In this document: piece by piece, positions 1 through 6,151 of the stretch
How positions within the stretch are numbered: the first letter of the stretch is position 1
How the letters are laid out: each line of letters begins with the position of its first letter
Source: Betaproteobacteria bacterium
GTDB taxonomy: Bacteria > Pseudomonadota > Gammaproteobacteria > Burkholderiales > SG8-39
DNA: 6,895 nt
NCBI GenBank assembly: GCA_005882235.1
Contig: VBCT01000183.1
Location: forward strand, 1 to 6,895
Direction of reading: 5' to 3'
Position numbers and translations under genes: made by a program
The notes under the pieces: generated by a model
What the model saw: only the letters and a program-made list of their open reading frames with translations
What the model was told of the DNA's origin: nothing
Databases searched by the model: none

Positions 1-1305
1 CGTCCCCACCAGCGCGAACAGCACGGCGACCAGCGCGAGCCACACGTGTCCGGCCCCGAGCACCGCCTGGAGCACCGAGAGCTTTGCGTAGAAACCCACC
101 GTGGGCGGAATGCCCGCGAGGGAGAACATCAGGAGCAGCATGATGAACGCGAACCAGGGGCTGCGCGCGTTCAGCCCCCTGAAATCCTCGATTCGCTCGG
201 CCTCGAAGCCAGCGCGCGAGAGGAACACCACCATGCCGAACGACCCCAGGCTCATCAGCACGTACACGACGGCGTAGAACATGGCCGAGCTCCAGGCCTC
301 GGCCGCCGAAAGCGCATTCCCGCCGACGATTCCCGACAGCAGGCCGAGCAGCATGAAGCCCATGTGCGAGATGGTCGAATAGGCGAGCATGCGCTTGATG
401 TTGCTCTGCGCGATCGCGGCGAGATTGCCGATCGCCATGGACAGCAGCGACAGGACGACGAGCATGTCCTGCCAGCCGCTCGGGAACTGCGGCGTGTCGC
501 CCGAAAGCGGCTGCAGCGCGTTCACCAGCAGCCGGATCGCCATCGCGAACGCCGCGAGCTTGGGTCCTGTGCTGATGAAGAGCGTCACGGCCGACGGCGC
601 GCCGTGGTACACGTCGGGGATCCACATGTGAAAGGGCACCACGCCTACCTTGAACGCGAGTCCCGAGACGACGAACACCAGCCCGAAGGCGAGCACGGTC
701 TTGGAGGGATGGTCGCCCTGCAGGACGCGGGCCGCGCCCCTGGCAACCTCGGTGATCTCGAGCGTGCCCGTGACGCCGTAGATCATCGACATGATCGCGC
801 CCAGCACGAAGTACTTCATCGCCGCTTCGCTCGAGACCGCGGAATCGCGGTTGAGGGCGACCAGGGAATACAGGCACAGCGACATGAGCTCCAGGCCCAG
901 GTAGAGCGTGAGGAAGTGGTTGGCGGAGATCATCACCATCATCCCCAGCGTGGCGAACAGCGCCAGCGCGAAGTATTCGCCGCGGTACAGGCCGCGCTCG
1001 GCCATGTAGACGCGCGAATACACCAGACACAGCGCCACCACGATGTACGTGAACATCTTGAGCGTGCTGGCCATCATGTCCGAGACGAACATGCCGTTGA
1101 ACGTGGTGGCGAGCTGCCCGCCGGTCATGCCCGTGACGATCGTCGTGAGCACCGCGCATCCGAGCAGCGCGGCGAGCGACAGGGCATAGGAGACCCAGCG
1201 TCTTGCGTCCTTCAGAAAAGGGTCGATCACGAGGATCGCGCACCCGGCCGCGAGCAGGAAGATCTCCGGATACGCGAGCAGCATGATGGGGAGGCGGGTC
1301 AGCAT
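1..1305 (-). CDS. nuoN: NADH-quinone oxidoreductase subunit N (3' end cut off by window edge)
   Basis: Antiporter-like proton-pumping membrane subunit of complex I (ND2 family). The first 435 residues are present; family members have roughly 480-490, so about 50 C-terminal residues lie beyond the left edge. The key residues of the proton path are present: Glu139 in LGLELMSLCLYSL (TM5), Lys219 in LAFKVGVVPFHMW (TM7), Lys249 in STGPKLAAF (TM8) and Lys408 in GFYAKLSVL (TM12). By motif these match E. coli NuoN Glu133, Lys217, Lys247 and Lys395. The ATG at 1305 was chosen because AAGGAG lies 2 bases and GAAAGG 9 bases upstream; the in-frame ATG at 1284 has no ribosome binding site. Oddity: around residues 168-174 the protein reads LGAIMSMIYG, where relatives have about eight more residues (LGA-LASGxLLYG-xSMxYG), so TM6 looks shortened by an in-frame deletion. 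Identification is certain; whether the deletion is real is not. Confidence 0.97.
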   Translation of the reverse strand, partial: MLTRLPIMLLAYPEIFLLAAGCAILVIDPFLKDARRWVSYALSLAALLGCAVLTTIVTGMTGGQLATTFNGMFVSDMMASTLKMFTYIVVALCLVYSRVYMAERGLYRGEYFALALFATLGMMVMISANHFLTLYLGLELMSLCLYSLVALNRDSAVSSEAAMKYFVLGAIMSMIYGVTGTLEITEVARGAARVLQGDHPSKTVLAFGLVFVVSGLAFKVGVVPFHMWIPDVYHGAPSAVTLFISTGPKLAAFAMAIRLLVNALQPLSGDTPQFPSGWQDMLVVLSLLSMAIGNLAAIAQSNIKRMLAYSTISHMGFMLLGLLSGIVGGNALSAAEAWSSAMFYAVVYVLMSLGSFGMVVFLSRAGFEAERIEDFRGLNARSPWFAFIMLLLMFSLAGIPPTVGFYAKLSVLQAVLGAGHVWLALVAVLFALVGT

Positions 1306-1320
1306 TTCTCCTTGCCTTTC
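1306..1320 (-). promoter_or_regulatory. Ribosome binding site of nuoN
   Basis: On the minus strand the bases before the nuoN ATG read GAAAGGCAAGGAGAA. They contain AAGGAG (1313-1308), only 2 bases from the start, and GAAAGG (1320-1315), 9 bases from it. The site fills the gap after the conserved-frame nuoM stop (TGA, 1321-1319) and overlaps that stop, which suggests translational coupling of nuoM to nuoN. If the nuoM frameshift is real, nuoM ribosomes would stop at 1357 instead, about 50 bases before the nuoN start, and the coupling would be weaker. Confidence 0.7.
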
Positions 1321-1441
1321 ACAGCTTGCTCACCGCCAGGTGCCTGAGCAGGTCGTTCACCGAGGCGTGCATGATCTCGGTGAAGGGAGCGGGATGCAGG
1401 CCCAGCCAAAGCACGGCGATCGCGAGCAGCCCGAGGACCAG
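1319..1441 (-). pseudogene. nuoM: Displaced out-of-frame C-terminal segment of nuoM
   Basis: This frame encodes 40 residues starting LVLGLLAIAVLWLGLHPAPF and ending LRHLAVSKL, then TGA at 1321-1319. It is the expected final transmembrane helix (TM14) and conserved tail of NuoM (family pattern: FT-x-x-MH-x-SV-x-DLL-x-H, ending SKL). It is not in frame with the nuoM start at 2757: only 5 bases (1446-1442) separate the last family codon before the break (Asn437, AAC 1449-1447) from this CTG, where relatives encode about 14 residues. It has no start codon or ribosome binding site of its own, so it is a broken-off part of nuoM, not a separate gene. Its stop lies 13 bases before the nuoN ATG, the usual operon spacing, which supports it as the ancestral nuoM end. 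Confidence 0.9.
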
Positions 1442-2757
1442 TGCCGGTTGGCCACCTCGCCGAAGATCAGGCGCTTGTACATCCACAGCGTGTAGGCGGC
1501 GCCGAAGACGAGCGTCGTTCCGGCGAGGAACGCGATCCAGAAATTGAACTTCATCGCGCCCATGATCACCATGAACTCGCCGACGAAGCCGCTCGTCGCG
1601 GGCAGCCCGCAGTTCGCCATCGCGAACAGCATCATCAGCGCGGCGAACCGCGGCATGGTGTTCACGACGCCGCCGTAGTCGGCGATATTGCGCGAATGCA
1701 TCCGGTCGTAGAGCACGCCCACACACAGGAACAGGGCCGCGGAGACGAATCCGTGCGAGATCATCTGCACGAGGCCCCCTTCCATGCCATAGGCGTTGAA
1801 GATGAAGAAGCCCAGGGTCACGAAGCCCATGTGCGAGATCGACGAGTACGCGATCAGCTTCTTCATGTCGGTCTGCACGAGGGCCACGAGGCCGATGTAG
1901 ATGATGGCGATGAGCGACAGCGTGATCATGAAGCCCGCGAGGTAATGGCTCGCATCCGGCAGGATGGGGAGCGAAAAGCGCACGAAGCCGTATGCGCCGA
2001 GCTTCAGCAGGATCGCCGCCAGCACCGCCGAACCCCCGGTCGGCGCCTCGACGTGGGCGTCCGGGAGCCAGGTGTGCACGGGCCACATCGGCACCTTTAC
2101 CGCGAACGCCATGAGAAACGCGATGAAGAGCAGGATCTGCGCGTTCAAGGGCAGCGGCAGCTTGTGGTAATCGAGGACCGAAAAGCTGCCCCCCGATTTC
2201 TGGTAGAGGTAGAGAAAGGCGATCAGCATCAGGAGCGACCCTAACAGGGTGTACAAGAAGAATTTCACCGCGGCGTAGACGCGGTTGGGCCCGCCCCAGA
2301 CCCCGATGACCAGATACATCGGGATCAGCGTCGCCTCGAAGAAAACGTAGAAGAGCACGGCGTCGAGGGCCGCGAAGGTGCCGTTCAGAAGGCCGGACAT
2401 GACCAGGAACGCAGCCATATACTGGGCCACTTTTTTTTGTATCACCTCCCAGCCGGCAAGCACGACCAGCACGGTGACGAAGCTGTTCAGCAGGATGAAC
2501 AGGACCGAAATGCCGTCGACGCCGAGATGGTAGTTGACGTTGAAGCGCGGGATCCAGGGCGCGAGCTCCACGAACTGCATGGCGCTCGTTCCCGTCTGGA
2601 AGCCGGAGACGAGCGGAATCGTCACGAGAAAGCCGACGATCGCTCCGAGAAGCGAGATCGCCCTTGCCTCGCGCAGGTTCCTGTCGCCGACGGCGAGCAC
2701 GACGAGGCCCGCAACGATCGGGACCCAGACGGCGAGGCTGAGCCAGTGAGAAGGCAT
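1357..2757 (-). CDS. nuoM: NADH-quinone oxidoreductase subunit M, C-terminus frameshifted
   Basis: Antiporter-like proton-pumping membrane subunit of complex I (ND4 family). The frame encodes 466 residues. Residues 1-439 follow the family well: Glu141 in FFEATLIPMYL (TM5), Lys221 in FAVKVPMWPVHTWLPDAH (TM7), Lys252 in LLKLGAYGF (TM8), His335 in ISHGFVSAALF and Glu394 in GFVGEFMVIMG (TM12). Their spacing matches E. coli NuoM Glu144, Lys234, Lys265, His348 and Glu407 with constant small offsets. After VANRH (residues 435-439) the frame leaves the family sequence and adds 27 unrelated, Cys/Ser/Pro/Arg-rich residues before TGA at 1359-1357. The true C-terminus lies in another frame (1319-1441), and about a dozen residues between the two parts are absent. 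So this gene has lost about 37 bases, or the assembly has. As read, TM14 is missing. The ATG at 2757 is preceded by AGGA, 6 bases after the nuoL stop. Confidence 0.95.
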   Translation of the reverse strand: MPSHWLSLAVWVPIVAGLVVLAVGDRNLREARAISLLGAIVGFLVTIPLVSGFQTGTSAMQFVELAPWIPRFNVNYHLGVDGISVLFILLNSFVTVLVVLAGWEVIQKKVAQYMAAFLVMSGLLNGTFAALDAVLFYVFFEATLIPMYLVIGVWGGPNRVYAAVKFFLYTLLGSLLMLIAFLYLYQKSGGSFSVLDYHKLPLPLNAQILLFIAFLMAFAVKVPMWPVHTWLPDAHVEAPTGGSAVLAAILLKLGAYGFVRFSLPILPDASHYLAGFMITLSLIAIIYIGLVALVQTDMKKLIAYSSISHMGFVTLGFFIFNAYGMEGGLVQMISHGFVSAALFLCVGVLYDRMHSRNIADYGGVVNTMPRFAALMMLFAMANCGLPATSGFVGEFMVIMGAMKFNFWIAFLAGTTLVFGAAYTLWMYKRLIFGEVANRHWSSGCSRSPCFGWACIPLPSPRSCTPR

Positions 2758-2765
2758 TTGTTCCT
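2758..2765 (-). promoter_or_regulatory. Ribosome binding site of nuoM
   Basis: The minus strand reads TAGGAACAA just before the nuoM ATG. AGGA (2765-2762) is 4 bases from the start and shares bases with the nuoL stop codon TAG (2766-2764), so nuoL and nuoM are probably translationally coupled. Confidence 0.6.
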
Positions 2766-4728
2766 ACGGGACGAGCGTCCCTCTGAAAAAGATGAAGTAG
2801 GTGAGCAGCATGGAAACGCCGATGATCATGAAAAATGCGTAGTGGTAGATGAATCCGGACTGGACCAGCCGCACCAGGCCGGCGAACCACCCGATGAGGC
2901 TCGCCGAGCCGTTCACCATCAGGCCGTCGATCACGGTCACGTCGCCGAATCTCCAAAGGCCGTTGCCGAACCTGCGCGCGCCCCCCGCGAAGAACCAGTC
3001 GTAGAAACGGTCGAAGCCGTATTTCTCTTCGAGGACGGTGACGAGCACGCCGGCCTTTTTCCGCAGCCTCGCATGCAACTCGGGCTTGAGGATGTAGAGG
3101 TACCAGGCCGCGGCGATCCCGGCCGCTGTCAGCCAGAACGGGATCGTCCTGACCGCGTGAGCCATCATAGGCAGCACCCCGTGGAATTCCTCGGCCATTT
3201 CGCGCAGGCCCGGGTGCGAGGGCGCGATCGCGATCGATCCACCGAAGTAGTCGCCGAACAGCACCGGCCCGATCAGCCAGCCCGCGCAGATCGAGGGAAT
3301 GGCGAGGAGCACGAGCGGCACGGTGACCACCGCGGGCGACTCGTGCGGGGCATGATCGTGCGACTCGAAGCGCTCCTTCCCGTGAAACGCGTAGAACACG
3401 AGGCGGAAGGTGTAGAAGGCGGTCACGAACACGCATGCCGTGACCGCGAGCCACGCGAAGCCTGCACCGGGAGTCTTGGACAGGTGCACTGCCTCGATAA
3501 TCGCGTCCTTTGAAAAAAAACCGGCAAAACCAGGCACGCCCACGCTCGCGATCGCGCCGATCAGGACCGTGCCGTAGGTCCAGGGCATGTGCTTCCACAA
3601 TCCGCCCATCCTGCGCATGTCCTGCTCGTGGTGCAGGGCGATGATGACCGAGCCCGCGCCCAGGAAAAGCAGGGCCTTGAAGAACGCGTGGGTCATGAGG
3701 TGGAAGATCGCCGCGGAATACGCCGAGGCGCCGAGCGCCACGGTCATGTATCCGAGCTGCGAGAGGGTCGAATAGGCCACCACGCGCTTGATGTCGTACT
3801 GGACGACCGCGATCAAGGCCATGAAAAAGGCGGTGATCCCGCCGACCACGAGCATGAGCGCGAGCGCGGTCTGCGAGAGCTCGAACAGCGGCGACATCCG
3901 CGCCACCATGAAGATGCCCGCCGTCACCATGGTGGCGGCGTGGATCAGGGCCGAAATCGGCGTGGGACCCTCCATCGAGTCGGGAAGCCACACATGCAGC
4001 GGAAATTGCGCCGACTTGCCCATCGCGCCGATGAAGAGCCCGATGCAGATCGCCGAGAGGAGCAGCCACGGCGCCCCGGGGACGACCTCGATCGTCGTTC
4101 CGGCCATTGCCGGGGCCCGGGAAAAAACGGCCGCGTAGTCGAGCGTGCCGAAATACGCGAGCACGAGCGCTATGGCGAGCAGGAAGCCGAAATCGCCGAC
4201 GCGGTTGACTAGGAAAGCCTTCAGGTTCGCGTAGATCGCGCTCGGCCGCGTATACCAAAAGCCGATGAGAAGATACGAAACCAGGCCCACCGCCTCCCAG
4301 CCGAAGAAAAGCTGCAGGAAGTTGTTCGCCATCACCAGCATCAGCATCGAGAAGGTAAAGAGCGCGATGTAGGCGAAGAAACGCTGGTAGCCCGGATCGT
4401 CGGCCATGTATCCGATGGTGTAGACGTGGACCATCAGCGACACGAAGCTCACCACCACCATCATGAGGGCGGACAGGCGGTCGATCAGGAAGCCGATCTC
4501 GAACCGGGTCCCGTCCGACACGAGCCAGGTATAGACCGGTCCGTTGAACACCGCGCCATCCAGCACGTCGACGAAGATCAGGCAGGAGGCGGCGAAGGAG
4601 ATCGCCACCCCGATGATCGTGACCCAATGCGCCCCGGAGCGCCCGATTCTCCTGCCTCCGAGGCCCGCGACGATAGCCCCGGCAAGCGGGGCGAGCGGCA
4701 CGAGCAGGCAGAGCTGCAGGTCCGTCAT
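2764..4728 (-). CDS. nuoL: NADH-quinone oxidoreductase subunit L
   Basis: The distal antiporter-like proton-pumping subunit of complex I (ND5 family), 654 residues and complete. E. coli NuoL has 613; betaproteobacterial forms are often somewhat longer than this one. Pump residues visible: Glu145 in FFGWEAVGLVSYLLIGFW (TM5), Lys238 in GAMGKSAQFPLHVWLPDS (TM7), His263 in ALIHAATMVTAG (TM8), Lys351 in THAFFKALLFLGAGS, and Lys407-Asp408 in GFFSKDAII (TM12), matching E. coli Lys399-Asp400. The stretch from about residue 520 to 654 fits the long horizontal (HL) helix that runs along the membrane arm and the last TM anchor. The hydrophilic loop at about 449-466 (GKERFESHDHAPHESPAV) is short; several relatives have a longer His-rich insert there. 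The ATG at 4728 was chosen because AAGGG lies 4 bases upstream, the nuoK stop ends one base before it, and the N-terminus fits the family. An 8-base T run in the coding strand (3520-3513) encodes the two Phe of GFFSKD; the frame stays open across it. Confidence 0.98.
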   Translation of the reverse strand: MTDLQLCLLVPLAPLAGAIVAGLGGRRIGRSGAHWVTIIGVAISFAASCLIFVDVLDGAVFNGPVYTWLVSDGTRFEIGFLIDRLSALMMVVVSFVSLMVHVYTIGYMADDPGYQRFFAYIALFTFSMLMLVMANNFLQLFFGWEAVGLVSYLLIGFWYTRPSAIYANLKAFLVNRVGDFGFLLAIALVLAYFGTLDYAAVFSRAPAMAGTTIEVVPGAPWLLLSAICIGLFIGAMGKSAQFPLHVWLPDSMEGPTPISALIHAATMVTAGIFMVARMSPLFELSQTALALMLVVGGITAFFMALIAVVQYDIKRVVAYSTLSQLGYMTVALGASAYSAAIFHLMTHAFFKALLFLGAGSVIIALHHEQDMRRMGGLWKHMPWTYGTVLIGAIASVGVPGFAGFFSKDAIIEAVHLSKTPGAGFAWLAVTACVFVTAFYTFRLVFYAFHGKERFESHDHAPHESPAVVTVPLVLLAIPSICAGWLIGPVLFGDYFGGSIAIAPSHPGLREMAEEFHGVLPMMAHAVRTIPFWLTAAGIAAAWYLYILKPELHARLRKKAGVLVTVLEEKYGFDRFYDWFFAGGARRFGNGLWRFGDVTVIDGLMVNGSASLIGWFAGLVRLVQSGFIYHYAFFMIIGVSMLLTYFIFFRGTLVP

Positions 4729-4737
4729 GTCACCCTT
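4729..4737 (-). promoter_or_regulatory. Ribosome binding site of nuoL inside the nuoK 3' end
   Basis: The minus strand reads AAGGGTGAC before the nuoL ATG, close to the AAGGAGGTGA consensus. It lies on the last nuoK codons and stop (LKG then TGA, 4732-4730), so nuoL translation is probably coupled to nuoK. Confidence 0.65.
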
Positions 4738-5035
4738 TCAGGTTGTCGAGATCGTCGACGTTGATGGTCTGCAGATTGCGGAACAGCACGACGAGGATCG
4801 CCAGGCCGATCGCCGATTCAGCCGCCGCCACCGTCAGGATGAAGAACACGAACACCTGCCCGGCAATGTCGCCGAGGTAATGCGAAAAGGCGATGAAGTT
4901 CATGTTGACGGCGAGCAGCATCAGCTCGATCGCCATCAGCAGGATGATGACGTTCTTGCGGTTGAGAAAGATCCCGACAATGCTGATCGCGAACAGCACC
5001 GCGCCGAGGACGAGAAAGTGCGACAGTGACAGCAA
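4730..5035 (-). CDS. nuoK: NADH-quinone oxidoreductase subunit K
   Basis: Small membrane subunit of complex I (ND4L family), 101 residues, the usual length, with three transmembrane helices. It carries the two membrane glutamates of the proton relay: Glu37 in LLMAIELMLLAVNMNF (TM2) and Glu73 in VAAAESAIGLAILV (TM3), matching E. coli NuoK Glu36 and Glu72. The end FRNLQTINVDDLDNLKG is typical. No ATG exists near the N-terminus. The TTG at 5035-5033 gives the family N-terminus (LSLSHFLVLGAVLF) and starts 7 bases after the nuoJ stop. The upstream bases AATAAGCATACC hold no clear ribosome binding site, so initiation probably depends on coupling to nuoJ. Between NuoJ and the pump subunits it helps pass the quinone-site signal along the arm. 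Confidence 0.97.
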   Translation of the reverse strand: MLSLSHFLVLGAVLFAISIVGIFLNRKNVIILLMAIELMLLAVNMNFIAFSHYLGDIAGQVFVFFILTVAAAESAIGLAILVVLFRNLQTINVDDLDNLKG

Positions 5036-5042
5036 GGTATGC

Positions 5043-5636
5043 TTATTCTTTCTTTTCCGCCGGCATCGAAACCAGGCGTACCCGGTCGCCGCGCCTGACG
5101 GCGACCTGCCGGGCCGGGTCCTGGTATTTCGTGTCCTTGCGCTTTCTGAGCGTCAGCGCGATCGCGACGACAATGGCCACCAGAAGCAGCACCGCCGCGA
5201 GCTCGAGCGGATAGGCGTAGTCGGTATAGAGCACGTGCCCGAGCGCCTTGGTGTTGCTGTAGCCGGAGCCGGGATCGCCGGGCGCGCGCGTCTCGACAAA
5301 ACCCCGGACGATGATCGCGATCATCTCCACGACCATGACCGCGCCCACCGCGAGCGCGAGGGGCAGGTTTCCCCAGAAGCCCGCGCGCAACTGCTCGAGA
5401 TTGACGTCGAGCATCATGACGACGAACAGGAACAGCACCATCACCGCGCCGACGTAGACGAGCACGAGGGCAATCGCGAGGAACTCAGCGCGCAGCAGCA
5501 TCCACAGCCCCGCGGCGGTGAAGAAGGCGAGCACCAGGAACAGCGCCGAGTGAACCGGATTGCGCGCCGTGATCACGCAGATCGCAGCGATCACCAGAAT
5601 CACCGCGAAGAACCAGAAAACCGCGGCCTCGAACAT
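5043..5636 (-). CDS. nuoJ: NADH-quinone oxidoreductase subunit J
   Basis: Membrane subunit of complex I (ND6 family), 197 residues with about five transmembrane helices. Conserved core: ARNPVHSALFLVLAFF at residues 24-39 (TM2), then Glu51 in LRAEFLAIALVLVYVGAVMV, and the TM3 stretch YVGAVMVLFLFVVMMLDVN (61-79). In the family this holds the pi-bulge that switches during turnover. TM5 is around 145-162, followed by a basic tail (RKRKDTKYQDP) that ends MPAEKKE, typical of betaproteobacterial NuoJ. The start is the ATG at 5636, two bases after the nuoI stop (TGA, 5641-5639). The same frame stays open further upstream, but only as a shadow inside nuoI. No clear ribosome binding site precedes the ATG, so coupling to nuoI is likely. 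Stop TAA at 5045-5043. Confidence 0.97.
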   Translation of the reverse strand: MFEAAVFWFFAVILVIAAICVITARNPVHSALFLVLAFFTAAGLWMLLRAEFLAIALVLVYVGAVMVLFLFVVMMLDVNLEQLRAGFWGNLPLALAVGAVMVVEMIAIIVRGFVETRAPGDPGSGYSNTKALGHVLYTDYAYPLELAAVLLLVAIVVAIALTLRKRKDTKYQDPARQVAVRRGDRVRLVSMPAEKKE

Positions 5637-5638
5637 GA

Positions 5639-6130
5639 TCAGCGGTAGGCCGCATCCGCGGCGCGGTCCTTGGCGATCTGCTCCTCGTACCGGTCGCCCA
5701 CCGCGAGCAGCATTTCCTTGGTGTAGTACAGGTCGCCGCGCTTCTCGCCGTGATACTCGAGGATGCGCGTCTCGACGATCGAATCCACGGGGCAGGACTC
5801 CTCGCAAAGCCCGCAGAAGATGCACTTGGTGAGATCGATGTCGTAGCGCGTGGTCCGGCGGGTGCCGTCGGAGCGCTGCTCGGACTCGATCGTGATCGCA
5901 AGCGCCGGGCAAACGGCCTCGCACAGCTTGCAGGCGATGCAGCGCTCCTCGCCGTTCGGGTAGCGGCGCAGGGCGTGCAGCCCGCGGAAGCGCGGGCTCA
6001 TCGGGGTCTTCTCCTCCGGAAACTGCACCGTGATCTTGCGCCTGAAGAGATGGCGCCCGGTGAGCGCCATTCCCTTCGCCAGCTCGAGCAGCAGAATGCT
6101 CTTGAAGAATTCGCGCGCTCTTTCGATCAT
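5639..6130 (-). CDS. nuoI: NADH-quinone oxidoreductase subunit I, two [4Fe-4S] clusters
   Basis: Peripheral-arm ferredoxin-like subunit of complex I (TYKY / NDUFS8 family). It carries clusters N6a and N6b, which pass electrons toward NuoB and the quinone. From the ATG at 6130 it has 163 residues, the usual betaproteobacterial length. The first motif has Cys64, Cys67, Cys70 and Cys74 (CIACKLCEAVCP); the second has Cys103, Cys106, Cys109 and Cys113 (CIFCGLCEESCP). All eight ligands are present. An N-terminal amphipathic stretch (MIERAREFFKSILLLELAKG) would lie on the membrane. The segment PRFRGLHALRRYPNGEERC is strongly conserved. A GTG at 6142, four codons upstream, is also a possible start: it has GGTGAT just before it and would give 167 residues. 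I chose the ATG by family length. nuoI follows nuoH directly and is followed two bases later by nuoJ. Confidence 0.97.
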   Translation of the reverse strand: MIERAREFFKSILLLELAKGMALTGRHLFRRKITVQFPEEKTPMSPRFRGLHALRRYPNGEERCIACKLCEAVCPALAITIESEQRSDGTRRTTRYDIDLTKCIFCGLCEESCPVDSIVETRILEYHGEKRGDLYYTKEMLLAVGDRYEEQIAKDRAADAAYR

Positions 6131-6151
6131 GTTATCGATCACGGAATCACC
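6131..6151 (-). promoter_or_regulatory. Possible ribosome binding region of nuoI with two candidate starts
   Basis: The minus strand reads GGTGATTCC before GTG (6142-6140), and GTGATCGATAAC before ATG (6130-6128). GGTGAT and GTGATC both match the downstream part of the extended Shine-Dalgarno consensus (TAAGGAGGTGATC); neither has the GGAG core. The first overlaps the nuoH stop codon. Initiation is therefore weak or coupled to nuoH, and the sequence alone does not settle which start is used. Confidence 0.35.

Noticed and set aside
1306..1318. Promoter or terminator between genes
   Set aside because: All gaps between genes are 16 bases or less. I saw no hairpin with a U-run or promoter-like element in them; the operon reads through.
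46..1347. A 433-codon open frame on the plus strand
   Set aside because: Antisense shadow of nuoN: Arg/His/Glu/Gln-rich, low-complexity composition typical of reverse frames in GC-rich DNA, and nuoN on the other strand has clear conserved motifs.
1357..1446. Programmed ribosomal frameshift producing full-length NuoM
   Set aside because: There is no slippery heptamer at the junction, and about a dozen conserved residues are missing, so a frameshift alone could not restore the family protein.
2437..3513. A 358-codon open frame on the plus strand (also shorter ones at 1441-2244 and 3589-4212)
   Set aside because: Antisense shadows of nuoM and nuoL with the same charged, low-complexity composition and no recognisable domain.
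1319..4627. A 1102-codon open frame on the minus strand spanning nuoL and nuoM
   Set aside because: It is a GC-driven shadow in another frame of nuoL and nuoM, full of Arg, Gly and Ala, with no family resemblance. Only its last 40 codons (1319-1441) are meaningful, as the displaced NuoM C-terminus.
5637..5924. Upstream extension of the nuoJ frame to give a 293-residue protein
   Set aside because: The extension overlaps nuoI in another frame and is Arg-rich; the ATG at 5636 gives the family N-terminus and the normal length.
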